Assembly: GCA_030142905.1 (NCBI GenBank)
Contig: JASJOG010000082.1
Location: forward strand, 471,001-535,000
DNA from: Heliopora coerulea
Lineage: Eukaryota > Cnidaria > Anthozoa > Scleralcyonacea > Helioporidae
Direction of reading: 5' to 3'
DNA: 64,000 nucleotides
Shown: piece after piece, positions 12,741-24,105 of the stretch
How the letters are laid out: each line of letters opens with the position of its first letter
Numbering within the stretch: the first letter of the stretch is position 1
The notes under the pieces: generated by a model
Seen by the model: the letters and a program-made list of their open reading frames with translations, nothing else
The model's database searches: none
Told to the model about the DNA's origin: nothing
Position numbers and translations under genes: made by a program

Positions 12741-13295
12741 TAAACTAAGAAAAAAAATTTTATAGCTGCATTTTTACTATTATTACATTAGTTTTACGAT
12801 TATGATATATGTACATGTTTGAAATAATTTGTTTTTGTAAACTTCTTCCCTTGACATTTTACTCTAATTGTAATCGCATGGTTTTAAAATGCGAATAAAT
12901 TCCAATACTAGATTAGCTCGGGAGATTGCTTGAAATTAACTTTCAAGCCTCTAAGAATGAAATATTTTCTATCGCATAAACCACAGGCTTTCCTGGAACG
13001 CTTAACATCATATTGCTGGTCCTCGTGGAAAAATCGGGCTAATCTTGAGCAGTTCTCCTTGAGAATTTAATTAGCTTATGCTAACCTAATATGAACATTC
13101 ATTATAAGGTAAAATACTTTCTTGCTAAATTTCCGTAAATTTCTTGCTAATAATTGTCAGTTCAGATCTCACAGTTAATCGGTTAGTCTAGCAAAAAACA
13201 TGGCATATCAGTCACAACAAGCATTTCACAACGATACAAGAGTTATTTGATCATTCTGAATGTAAAACTAGCCAGGGAAAATCAAAGTGTTTCAA

Positions 13296-16200
13296 TCACG
13301 GCCCAGCTAAAACGTGGTAGAAGTGAGTTCCATGCGATTCACCAGCAGCTTGATTTTGATACACAAGACACTTTACATCTGCTTCTTCTTCCTTGTAACT
13401 GAACATCTCTTGACCGGTTTCAGTGGAATTGTTTGATACTTTTCTATAATCATCATTCGAATGTTGATGGATCTGGCCTCCAGATGGCAAGTGCATCTCT
13501 TCATTGGTCGCGTAATCAAATGTCTCTTTCTTCAAGGGCGACTTGCTCTTGTTTTGCTCCACCTTTGCATAATGGTGGACATGCTTTTCGCCAGATTCAC
13601 ACAGCTCACATTCATCGGATTCAATGGAACCACTTGACACTTTTTGGTTATTGTTAGTCGAGTGATAGTGAATCCGCGCTTTTAACGGCAATCGCATGCC
13701 TTCGTTGATAGCATAATCATATCTTTCTTCCTTCAAGTGTGGCATGTTCCCGTTCTGTCCGACCTTTGCGTGATGGTGGACATGCTTTTCGCCAGATTCA
13801 CAAAACTCGCATTCATCAGACTTAATAGAATTATTTGACAATTGTTTGTGGTTGCTATTATTGTTTGAGTGATGGTGGATCTGGGCTTTTATTGGCAGCT
13901 GTCTGCCTCCCTTGGTCACATAATCATATGTTTCGTTCTTCAAGTGCATTTTATTCCCATTCTGTCCGAACTTTGCATAATGGTGAACGTGATTTTCGCC
14001 ATATTCACACAGCTCGCATTCATAGGATTCATCAGTTTGTGGTTCTTGGTATGTTTCTTCTATCTCAGAATGGGAATGGAAAATTGGATTCTGCGCAGTT
14101 ACACTTGGCTCTGTAACTGACGATTCACCATTGTAATTTGATCCTGTCATTTAAATGTAATGAATGCGAAAAAAAAAAACCCATGTAAATGATTATTTTT
14201 CTGGATGGATGGATGTCGCGCTATTTGTATCTAAGATTAATGCGATTGGGTATACAACTTCTGTTCTTCTTGAGAGCCGTGAAGCGGTAAATTTTCATAC
14301 TTTCGTTGAATATGTCATTTTTAATTATTGAAGAACTGATGGAGTTCAATTGATTTCAATTTTACGCTCAAACATCTTAATTAACTGCACCCGAAAAGAT
14401 GGCGACTTACACAATTAACCATCATCCTTTGAGCGCAGTAAACGTCTTATGTTGTTGAATGATAGGAAGACAAGGTCTCAAAAGGATTAAATTTAGGAAG
14501 ACGAAAGCCGTTCTGTTCTTAATTCATAGAAACATGTTAAACATTAAAGTTTGGTTGTTTCTTTGCTGTTTGAGCTTTCTTTCAAGGTTTCATTCACGTT
14601 TTCGAGGTTCAGAAAAACTCTGAACTCCAGACGGATCTCGATCCCGCGATGGTCTCAGTTCGAATCTATCTTGGAGCTTAGAGTTTTCCGAGGGTCGAGA
14701 ACTTAACACAGCTTGAACAGCAAAGAAATCACAAAACTTTAACCGTATCTCACGGGAATTTCTAAAATACACGTGTCGAACATCCGTTAGCTGTTATTAG
14801 AGCAAACTTAAGATTGCGCAGCATTGTGGTTAATGTGGAACCGCCACAATAAATATTGTACTGTCAATTTATTGTGAACATATAGTACCCGACACTTCTT
14901 CGTGGTTCGCGCCCTATAAGTTCAGATTCTAGATCTACCGTTGCTGAGAGATGTAGAAACATTTTTCTCGTTGCTGTGCCTAAAACGTTGCCGTTTAATT
15001 TATTCCCAAACTCACTCAAACCATGAATTAGTGAATCTGAAGATGCCTTACCTGAACGTCTAAAATAGATAAAAAAAAATATAATTGATGAGTAACTAAA
15101 TAATGGCTCCAAACAATTAAAGCAACATACGAAAAGCTTACAAACTTGACGTTATAATTGTCGATGGGGATTACCTTCGTTGCTTGCAAAAGATTAATCC
15201 AAGAATACCACAAAATATCACGATAGTGATCACCAAACAAACCACAAAGATTATCGTCACATTGGATGTTCTTTGCTGTTTTTTTGCTATTGCTGATTCG
15301 GGCCTTTCATCTGTTTTAGCTTTAGTAGTATATTTCGGGGTTGAAATAGCATCAGTTATACTAGTCATGGGATCTGAAAGGAAAGGAACTTAATGTGAGG
15401 CAAGCATTTATTTCAAATGTCGTATCGGGGTCTTTTTATGTCGGGAAGTTGCAACCTTTACCATCTTCTACTGACAAACTAAGGCTCTTTTACCTACCAA
15501 CGTAGCCTATACTACCAACCTACAGAATAGCTTTTCACTTACATAGATACCTCCAAATTTTACAATGCTTTCCACGTTTTTGTCTTTTCATGTTTTAATA
15601 CAAAAGTTATATGAATAAATAAGGAAAAAACAGTAATAAGAAAAAAAACAGTAATACATGGGAGTATCTATAAACCTTTTTGACAACCTACAAACTCATC
15701 GCTGTTGTAAACATTATCTATAATAATTCAGTTATTCAACAGATATAAGACTGAAAACATGAATGCAGATTTTTCTGACTCAAAGGCACAGTGCATTGAA
15801 TCACACATTATACAGTTCGTGTTCATTAACCCCTTAGATACCAGATTCTTCTATATGGATTTTAGATATTCCAGTCAATTCAAAATCCTTTTGAAAATCT
15901 GGTGAAATCTGTTTATAAATCTAATTTGCATGTATTAAGTCGTACACTTATGAACGATTGGGAACTAAAGGGTTAAATTCTTGCCGTATGGTAATTTTCA
16001 TTTCTTGTTGAAATATGAGAATGATTTTATATGTTAGTCTTTGGATCTTCTTTAAGACGTTAAAATTGTTCATATTCATATATAAATTTAAATCTAGATG
16101 TGTATATCCGAGAAAAATATGTATACTTACAAACATCGGTCTCTTTAAATTTGATTAAAATACATCTAGTGTTAACGGGTAGTTGAGTCGTTGGTTTTTG

Positions 16201-19200
16201 TGCACAATAAAATTCTAATTTTATTATCAAACCAACCCACTTATTTGACGCCTTTGAGAAATCCCACTGCAAAGACAAGACAAAAGAAAAGTATTTTGTA
16301 TTGAGCATATTCATTTGAAAGTCTAACAAAGGTATCCTTCATTAATAAACTACGTCATAGAAAGGCAGGATGCTATAGCGACCAGTTATTATTGTGATTT
16401 ATCAAAAACGTGAGAATTTCAATCAGTTAAGGTGTGCTCTTTGATCCGCCACATTGGTGAAACCTCCACATTGGTGGAGCACACCTTAACTGATCGAAAT
16501 TTATCAAAAAGTTTTACGCGTTCGTTGCACAACGACATCTCTTTTCTCCAAGGGCTCTGGAAGCAGCAGGCGCCAGGACACGCACACTTTCTGTACGGCG
16601 GGTGTCCAATATGAGCCAGATATTCTCAAAATATTTTTAGTCAAACAGATAATTGCATTTAGTTAAACAGATAATTAGTGTCGTTGCTGAGAGCTATATT
16701 CTGTTTTTTATTACAAATATACGTGTATTCATGTTATGATAAGGAATTATAAAAATTTAAAATATAAATTTCCAAACTTTCTTCGCGAATTAGCGTATTA
16801 GGAGGTTCAGTTTAGAAGACATCTAAAAAACTCACAGTATGTGCTTTATCGGATATAAAAAATTTACAAAAAGCACTCCTGCTCGGTTTTTAAATATAAC
16901 ATAATATATAGTATGTTATCTTTACAATTTTTGCATGGGCATGGCACTATTTATGACACTCTGTTAAACACGGGATATCTACAACTTTGAAAACTTCCGC
17001 AGCCCCTGTTTTTCTAGCGACGTCGTAATACAAGAAAGCTGGAAGAACTCTTTAAATTAAAAGGACTGGCCTTTGCAGCTGTTCCACAACTCTCGTCGTT
17101 CTTGAGATCTTAAAGTTGGTTTTCTATGTAAATATCAATATACATATGTCACATTGCACGATGAGTTACTGGTAAATCATATATTTCTTCGAGACTATTC
17201 ACTTAAATCACCCGAAACTTTGTTTATTTCGTGTCATGGGACAAATACACCCACACTTACATTTCAAGTGTCTTTGTCCCAAAACGTCAACACTATTTCT
17301 AAATACACGGCAACTCATAATGTAGTTTGACGTATGTAGGGTGTATTTACACATGTTTTTGGAACAAATGCAATCACATGCCGTTTCCAATGACTTTGTT
17401 CAATAACTTCCACCATACCCCCAATTTTACAACAGATTGAGTTAGCCTCTTTAGTTTTGGTCGCGCGTTTCTACATTGTGAAGTCATTTTACCTGCTTTT
17501 AAACTTGAACATAATCGTGTTAATTGAAAATCTTTGTTTTTAGATTGTATATCAGTTTAACCTTGTTAGTTTTATAATCGGTATCCTCTGTTATGCAGTC
17601 ACTGGAACACCTCTTCGTAAGCACCTTCCTTCTGAACGGTCGAGCTCAGTGGCTTGCCGTGAATGCACAGTACTAGTTATACTTGATCTTCCACCTTCAA
17701 GCACCACCCATGTCGAGAGAGAGGGTCTAACCCTAGCGCATATTTTACCGACCAGCATGCTTTACCGATCAAGAGTGATTTTTCACCACATTTTAGCGGT
17801 ATGTTAAGAGTTTTGCTACAAACTGCACAATCTACAGACCGATAAACTAAAATATGGTGTTGCAGTCCTTTTTCTAATGGTACGACCCTGGTCAATCGAC
17901 GGCACCTTACGAAAATTTCGTAGTTCACTTGTGAAAAACATATCGAAGTTTGACATGTGAAATTTTCGTTTTACCTACAAAATCAGAACGTTTGACCTAT
18001 GAAGCATCTAATTCACAAATGAAATGACATGGTTCAAAATTTCACAAGTAAAATATTGGTACACGAAATATGTAATACACATAAGAAGTGGAAGATCCAT
18101 ACTTGAAAACTGATTTCATACATGAAAATTTTGGAATCGAAACATTTTAACACATGAGATACTATTTTCATTAGTGAAATGGCATGTGAAATTTTTGCAA
18201 GGGTTTGCAAATAATTGCATTCATGTTCAAAAGGCTTTGAAAGACTGAACATCAACCATATAATTACGTTATACTTACTTTCAAAAATGCCTGTGAACCA
18301 TGTTTAGAGATTGTAAATATTTTTTCTTTAAAAGGCAGTCGTTTCCACTCATTACGGTCCAAAAACTGTAACTGCTCCCACAGGATGAAACAATTTCTCG
18401 TTTCAAATTCATGAGGAGCTGCAATTTCTCTCTCTCCCTTACACTGCTGATTACAGTTTCTCACGTCAGTTATCAAAATTGCAGAAGGTGGGTTGACAAA
18501 CTCATAGCAACCAAATGCTACAAAATTATTTTATGGGGAAAAAAGGGAAAATTTAAACATGGCACAAGAATACGAAGTATGAAGAGAAAAAGTATAAAAC
18601 CTCAGAGCGAAAAAGAGTTATTAACTCATCAAAGTATTTTATGAAAACTAACGCCGGGGTTGACACATTGCGAAGAAATACACAAAAAAGGATGGATTAT
18701 CAACACAAAATAAGGAGAAGCCACAAAGCTAGGCGAATGAAGAAGGGCATCATGGGTCATGATTTGGCGTGCTCCATTGAGTAATGGATACGCAAGGGAA
18801 GTTGGAAGAGCACGAAAAGTGTGAGGGCTTCTTAAGGTGATAGCCCAGAGAAACTCTAGATTATGGAGAGTGATATAAACATAAAGGGGAACAAATCGCT
18901 TCCAAAGATAAAAAGCTAACAAGATTAAGACTCATTAAGCAGCCATTAAAGAAGTTTAAAGGCATGCAAACAGCATGTAACCTATAGTCTGTCAGTGTCC
19001 TAACGCTTTGTTATACGTTCGCTTGAATTCCCGGACGGCAATATTGAATCATTTTGTATTTAGTACTGATACAAGTTCTAAGCCTACCTTGAGAACACAA
19101 GTTTTCGCCAGACTGAAAACGCTGCCAGATGATGTCAGGTAAGTTATCGTAGGGGATAGCTCCCAATATGTAGTCCAAATCGCGTCTATACAACATGTAC

Positions 19201-20172
19201 CGTTTGGACTTCTGTAACTTGAAATTGATTTTTGTTCCCTCTATGCATTGCCAAGCCTGATTTGCCTCCGTAATATTACACTCCTCGAGAATAAGATAAT
19301 GTTGACCAACTGAAAACCAGTTACCGTTTTGCAGACATTTTAAGGTATCCATATTTAGCAACTGGTTATAATAGGTCCACATCCATCGTTGTGTGGGATC
19401 AGTTCGATTGCAAATTGTTTTCTTGACATAATAGGTGTATGGGTTCATTTGCAGTAATTTAAATTTATTATACGTTATGCACACCTCACTTGTATTCCGA
19501 TGAACCAAAAATGACTTTTTACTATCTGCAAAGCGAAAAGAATGATTTTACTTTTGAAGAAAAGTTTGTAACGCGAAGCTAACGAACAGAGATGAATTAC
19601 GGGTTTCTGGAAACGTAGGCCGGTCATCATATCATCTCACCCACGTTCCCGTTTCCCATCCAAAGCGTACGGCGAATGTATCAATTCTATACACTTTCTT
19701 TTTTGACCGACTCTGTTTGTCAAGAGGTTTCCACCATGGGTAAAACGCCAATCTTTCCCGGTCGAAACTGATAGTGTGTTTGTGCCTCAACGTAAAGTAA
19801 TCAGATTTAATTTTTTTATTTTTTAAATTGCTTGGCGAGTCAGCGTCAATGACATGGCAAGCTCAGTTTCGTCCACTCTCGCTTTTCTAGCGCTAAGTTG
19901 AATTAAACTCAATCGCCTGTTTGTGTAGATACACAGTAATTTGTTCACAAGGAGTTAATGCATGAGTCATGCTTGGTATATCCATTGCAGACCGTGCGTG
20001 TACAAAGATGTCATTCCATTGGCCAGTGAGAATCACCAGATATGTGATATTAATATTAAAAGTGGCTGAAAGAGAAATGATAGTTAATGTTTAAAAATAC
20101 TTGTATCAAAGTGTATCTAGAGGTTATTATACATTGTTTATCAGAAGTTGTTACATTATGTATCAGAAGTTA

Positions 20173-20222
<50 letters not shown>

Positions 20223-20847
20223 TTACTTCATAAGAACTTTTATTCACTACAGATCTGTTTCGTATGACAAGTCCGAAGCTTGCCATATCGTAAGGTGAAT
20301 GTTGTGTTTGGCATGTAAACTTGAGACCTGTGGTTAGTTTGTGACGTCAAGATGTTTGTGTGTAGTATTTGGTTCGTATTACAGGTAGAGACCGTGACAA
20401 TTATCTATTACAAAGTAAATGTTTCTTGCGGTGCCTGCAAGTAGATATGAGTTCATTCCTTTTGTTGAGGGAATTCCTTTTGTTGAGTTCCCTCAACAAA
20501 AGGGATGAACTCATATCTACTTGCAGGCACCGCAAGAAACATTTACTTTGTAATAGATAATTGTCACGGTCTCTACCTGTAATACGAACCAAATACTACA
20601 CACAAACATCTTGACGTCATAAACTAACCACAGGTCTCAAGTTTACATGCCAAACACAACATTCACCTGACGAGTGTGGCAAGCTTCGGTCTTGTCATAC
20701 GAAACAGATCTGTAGTGAATAAAAGTTCTTATGAAGTAACCAAATTTTGTGTTGTGATTATTCCGCTCTACCTCGGTATAGAGCATTCTGCACCCATATG
20801 ATTTTGTTATTGATACTTGTTATCAACACATATATCTATATCTATAT

Positions 20848-20931
<84 letters not shown>

Positions 20932-21247
20932 TTGCCTATATAATATAGGCTTCTCCATCCTGCTCGTCAGCACTACACTGATGAGGCCCAGTAGGCCGAA
21001 ACGGTTCCGTCTGTTGTTAGATATCGCTCTATGGCCTCTTGGTTCATATTGAGCACTCTACAGGATGAGTCATGCCGTTAGCGAATTTGCGCACGCTCAC
21101 TAGTCTCTAGTTAGAGCACTCTGGCATGGCTTAGATGTACCACAAGTGTGGAACATTTGAGTTGCCTATATAATATTTGAGTTGCCTATATAATATAACG
21201 GTTCTGTCTGTAGTTACAAATATATATACATATATGTAGTTAGTTAC

Positions 21248-21300
<53 letters not shown>

Positions 21301-23886
21301 CGACTAAGGAGGGTCCGACATTAAAGGGTGTACGGAGAGGAAAAAATTCCAAAGAAACTTCCTTGTTTGAAATAGCTATTTCCAATATAAAGATTGGCTA
21401 TTGCAGGTATCACGCAGATTCCTTGGTTCTTGAGATATTATGATTTGTTTCAAAAATAAACATCACTTGAACACGTCGCGTTGAATGATGGGTTACTTGA
21501 AAATCATGTATATCTTGGAGATTATTCAATTAAGTCATTCCAAGCTTTGTTTAGTGTCATGGGACGACATTCCTAAACAACATCCTCAGAAGTATTCGTA
21601 ATTTTAAAACAAATTGTTATGCAGTTTGACGTATTCAGAGTGTCATTTCAATATCGAACAAAATCTCAATATTTACATGACCGACGTGAAAGAGAGAATC
21701 AAGGCCTGAAACTCCGTTCAGCGGCAAAATACAAAATAATACTGACCAAATTTCTTGCCCTAGTCGCTGCTATGAATGGATCAGTAAAACGAATCGGTGT
21801 AGCCACAAACGCTTATCGTAATACAACACTCTTGTTAACATTTGCCCTGTAGCTCAAGATTTACAAAATTTTGAATCTGCTTGACATCTGACCAGCTTGA
21901 TCGACCTTTATGCCCGCGGCTATACCATAACTTTTCCTTTGAAAACAAGCCTGACATTAAAAATGTTGATTGTCCTGATTCCAAAATTCATTATTCATGT
22001 TCTGCTATTTCTCCTGACGTACCTCTTAGCCTTCGATCACTTTATACTAAACACAATGCACCAGAATCAAATGTTGGGCAAAAGGTCAGCAAAGAATGAA
22101 CTCTTTCCAAAGTTAATCTTCTGTCACTTAATTACTCACTTCGTTGAGTCTTCCTTCTGTGTTGACAGTTCATCAATTAATCTGTAAATAGCCTTTTTGA
22201 TGGTTTAAATGTTTCATCAGTGTAGTTGTTAATTTAATACACAATACTTCTGTTTTCGTATGATTATTCGTAATCTACAATATTTGCATCCGTGTTATGT
22301 TGGACATTCATCGTCTTGCCTTAGATTGGAGTTTGTAAATTCGGATACATTGCCACGCCCTCATATTTCAAATAACACTTAATTATGCCAGTCGTAACAG
22401 GTCAAAGATACGGAAGCCATGTGGGAGTAGCTGATGATATTCTTTTGTTATGGGATCACCCAAGTACTAAGTTTTTCTCAGCTTGTCTGTTACTGGAGAT
22501 TTGCTTTGATCAGTACCCCCTAGGCAATACTATATGTAAAAAAAAAAATAATCGGATGTTGTTTTGTGTTCCAACTCAGTTCTCGCCGTTTTAAAATCAG
22601 ATCAATCTCTCTTTCTAGTGTACATTATTAAAACAATATATTACAGAACTCATATTTTACATTAAAGGTGCATATTAGCTCATATATCAAGAAATTGTTT
22701 ACGTCTAAAAGAACAATTTTATTTGAAACGTGTTTTGTAATTGAACATGTCTTACATATCCGGCCTTTTTCCCTCAAATCAGAAACAGTTCCCTTTCGTT
22801 TAAACTTCAAAAATACTAGAACGCTTTCCATGGAGATTGCTTTTCCAGGTCCTAAAGAGGCAATGTTTCTTCGAAAAAAGGTTTTAAGTAGAAATCCTTT
22901 ATTATTTACGACAGTCAAGATAGTGTGCAAAAAGCACTAGAAAACATGCATCATGTGCATGAAGATTATAAGTAGGATGAGGGGGAATACCTCTTCGACA
23001 AAGTCAACGTTCCTCCTTTCATCTCGTGATACGAATAAACAATGGACAATAAGATGTTCTGTCACATGATACAGTTAGCCTAACTAATCTTCCTCTGGTT
23101 GACTTTAGGCACAGAAAATGGATAGTGTAAACTTTAAGTTCTTTTTCAGATCAATGAGTGTATATTTTATGGCAGAGTACTCTCCTCAACTTTTAAGAAG
23201 TGCAAGCCTTCGTGTCTCTATGTTCCGTACGCCATAATTCAAAAGAACTTCATCATTACCCCGTGACTAACAGCTCAGGCCTGCAGCTAGGAGCGTATTG
23301 GGAGGATCGGCCCATCCTCCTCATTCAGTTCCGGGGTACATGTGCAAGAGTGATTTCCCAGGATGAACCTCGAAGTCCGTTCGCCTCGACCACATTTAGA
23401 AAAGTTTACTGGCCATAATCTATCACGCACGCTTCAAAACTTGGCAGGTCGGCAATTAAGGTTCGCGCCGATGGTGCGCACAAAATAATACGCAAGGTCC
23501 ACACCAAAGCTCCCCTTAGTCTTCACGATTAACGTGGACCGGTAACGCACACCGAAATTAATGTTGTTATTTTCCACGAGAGTGAAAGTGCAAACAAACT
23601 TACCTGGAAAAAATTGCAAGTAATTATTCTTCACACAATGGCCATACTTGTCGGTGGAAGAAATAAATGTCATATCCGAACCAAAGCACCTACATTTGGT
23701 GCACGTAGAGCTAACGCAGTCAGCGTTGAGACCATCGCAGTTACATCCAGTTACATTTGCGACCAAACAGTTTGGGTTTTCGAAGATATCTTGATCTCCC
23801 CTTTTAACGCTTAACCGACCATTTCGAGCATTACACTCAATAATACAAAAGACCAATACAGCAATAGTTTTTAAATTGAGTAACAT
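13296..23886 (-). CDS. Gene B: ricin-B-domain membrane receptor with tripled cytoplasmic repeats
   Basis: The model has seven exons: 23604-23886, 19088-19525, 18279-18517, 16131-16266, 15175-15373, 15052-15059 and 13296-14143. They sum to 2151 nt, an uninterrupted 716-residue protein. The start is ATG 23886, followed by a signal peptide ([15 protein letters not shown]) and an eight-cysteine module. Exon 2 (about residues 95-240) is a ricin-B/mannose-receptor cysteine-rich-type domain ([25 protein letters not shown]). Exon 3 is the four-cysteine FGCYEF domain. The transmembrane helix is near 403-427, then KQRRRS. The tail (435-716) has three Cys/His/Tyr repeats. Exon sizes 239 and 136 nt equal those of gene A, and all intron phases match. 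In B the stalk and transmembrane exons are fused into one. Domain content suggests glycan or ligand binding at the surface with signalling or metal binding inside; this is inference. I do not recognise a named orthologue. Confidence 0.75.
13413..14021 (-). repeat. Three tandem Cys/His/Tyr-rich repeats in the gene B tail
   Basis: Units start at residues 476, 545 and 612 (69, 67 and about 67 residues). Each begins ECE(L/F)CE, then a G-E-(N/K)-HVHH block, (Y/H)AK, GQNGN or a variant, LK.E, (Y/F)DY, LP, and an IH.HS block, ending in N/S-rich linker. Each unit therefore has a CxxC pair, a histidine cluster and one or two tyrosines. The unit could bind a metal or present phosphotyrosines; neither is shown by the sequence. 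Confidence 0.8.
15052..15059 (-). other. 8-nt microexon of gene B
   Basis: ACGTTCAG on the minus strand lies between ...ATCTATTTTAG and GTAAGGCATC. Including it links the transmembrane exon (phase 2) to the tail exon (phase 1, acceptor ATGACAG at 14144-14150) and keeps 716 codons open. Skipping it would shift the frame of the tail. Confidence 0.68.
15826..15976. mobile_element. TTAA-flanked miniature inverted-repeat element
   Basis: The ends are TTAACCCCTTAG and CTAAAGGGTTAA, 151 bp in all, in the intron between exons 4 and 5 of gene B. The interior is AT-rich with ATCTGGTGAAATCTG. Confidence 0.5.
16397..16510. repeat. Hairpin element bounded by 12-bp direct repeats
   Basis: ATTTATCAAAAA occurs at 16397-16408 and 16499-16510. 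Between the repeats are inverted arms, CAGTTAAGGTGTGCTC and GAGCACACCTTAACTG, and an internal CCACATTGGTG direct repeat. The layout of a direct repeat outside and an inverted repeat inside resembles a small foldback insertion. Confidence 0.55.
17130..17420. repeat. Copy 1 of an interspersed repeat with GTGTCATGGGAC
   Basis: Shared order of words with 21345-21660 and 33530-33860: GATGAGTTACTGG, an AATCAT...GAGA.TATT block, GTGTCATGGGACAAA, then a block near GTAGTTTGACGTAT. It lies in the intron between exons 3 and 4 of gene B. No coding capacity. Confidence 0.45.
17925..18195. repeat. Degenerate array of ACATGTGAAAT-like words
   Basis: About ten variants of CACATGTGAAAT (for example CACTTGTGAAA, GACATGTGAAAT, CACAAATGAAAT, CATACATGAAAA, GCATGTGAAAT) are spaced roughly every 20-35 bp. 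They lie in the intron just 3' of exon 3 of gene B. Spacing is irregular, so this is an old degenerate tandem repeat or a low-complexity derivative. Confidence 0.35.
20174..20220. repeat. (TA)n tract, left of the palindrome
   Basis: An uninterrupted TA dinucleotide run that abuts the left arm of the 20221-20741 inverted repeat. Confidence 0.9.
20221..20741. repeat. 521-bp near-perfect palindrome
   Basis: The left arm 20221-20473 and right arm 20488-20741 are inverse complements with few differences around a 14-nt spacer. The outermost words are GGTTACTTCATAAG and CTTATGAAGTAACC. Two ORFs of about 62 codons on opposite strands are mirror images of one another and are not genes. It lies in intron 1 of gene B between TA tracts. 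It could be a foldback transposon or an inverted duplication made at a TA-rich break; no protein is encoded. Confidence 0.92.
20850..20927. repeat. (TA)n tract, right of the palindrome
   Basis: Two TA dinucleotide runs separated by AAATATG, ending at ACACATTTGCC just upstream of the hammerhead unit. Confidence 0.9.
20935..21215 (+). mobile_element. Retrozyme-like repeat unit carrying the hammerhead
   Basis: After the hammerhead GTC at 21011, a second partial copy of its 3' half (AACGGTTCTGTCTGTAGTTAC) ends its GTC at 21208, giving a unit of 197 bp. Both are preceded by GCCTATATAATAT. The second copy has lost the CTGATGA box. A further fragment related to GCTCTA...GAGCA lies at 20764-20790. 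Tandem hammerheads bounding a short non-coding unit are the hallmark of retrozymes and hammerhead satellites described in metazoans, including corals. Confidence 0.55.
20971..21020 (+). ncRNA. Type I hammerhead ribozyme, complete core
   Basis: CTGATGA is at 20978-20984. Stem II is GGCC/GGCC (20985-20988 with 20994-20997) closed by a CAGTA loop. GAAA is at 20998-21001. Stem III pairs ACG with CGT around a GTTC tetraloop. The cleavage triplet GTC ends at 21011. Stem I pairs ACA (20975-20977) with TGT (21012-21014) and extends discontinuously. Every invariant core position of a hammerhead is present. It is antisense to gene B, in its intron 1. Confidence 0.85.
21240..21298. repeat. (TA)n and (CATATA)n simple repeat
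   Basis: A TA run followed by CATATA hexamers. Open frames across it encode only tyrosine/isoleucine or cysteine/isoleucine runs and are artefacts. Confidence 0.9.
21345..21660. repeat. Copy 2 of the GTGTCATGGGAC interspersed repeat
   Basis: It carries CAAAGAAACTTCC, GGGTTACTTGAAAATCATG, GGAGATTATT, GTGTCATGGGAC and CAGTTTGACGTATTC in the same order as the copies at 17130 and 33530. Confidence 0.45.
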
Positions 23887-24069
23887 GATCAAGTGAAAAG
23901 AACATTCAGTCGATAAAATGTATTTTCAAAAACGCGCCCGGTTAATTACCATCCATGGAAGGTGTACGAAATACTTTACCAAGTGAAGGAATAGACACAG
24001 TGCACAGTCAAAGCGTGTAATCAAACTTACCTGTTATTCATGTTTTAATTAGGCAATCAAAACAGCTAG

Positions 24070-24105
24070 TTTAATCAGGTGATTGAGTTTAGATAATCCG
24101 GTGAC
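24070..24105 (-). promoter_or_regulatory. Upstream block of gene B shared with gene A
   Basis: Matches the block at 6994-7060 (TTTAATCAGGTGATTGAG and GATAATCCG), about 200 bp upstream of the gene B start. Candidate promoter element of the paralogue pair, or a passive remnant of duplication. Confidence 0.4.

Noticed and set aside
13433..14120. Plus-strand ORFs of 74-93 codons
   Set aside because: Shadows of the gene B tail exon; the repeat periodicity is inherited from the minus-strand coding frame.
20369..20592. Two nearly identical 60-codon ORFs on opposite strands
   Set aside because: They are the two arms of the 20221-20741 palindrome read in opposite directions. No start context or family.
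20747..21385. ORFs with Tyr/Ile or Cys/Ile runs
   Set aside because: Artefacts of TA and CATATA repeats.
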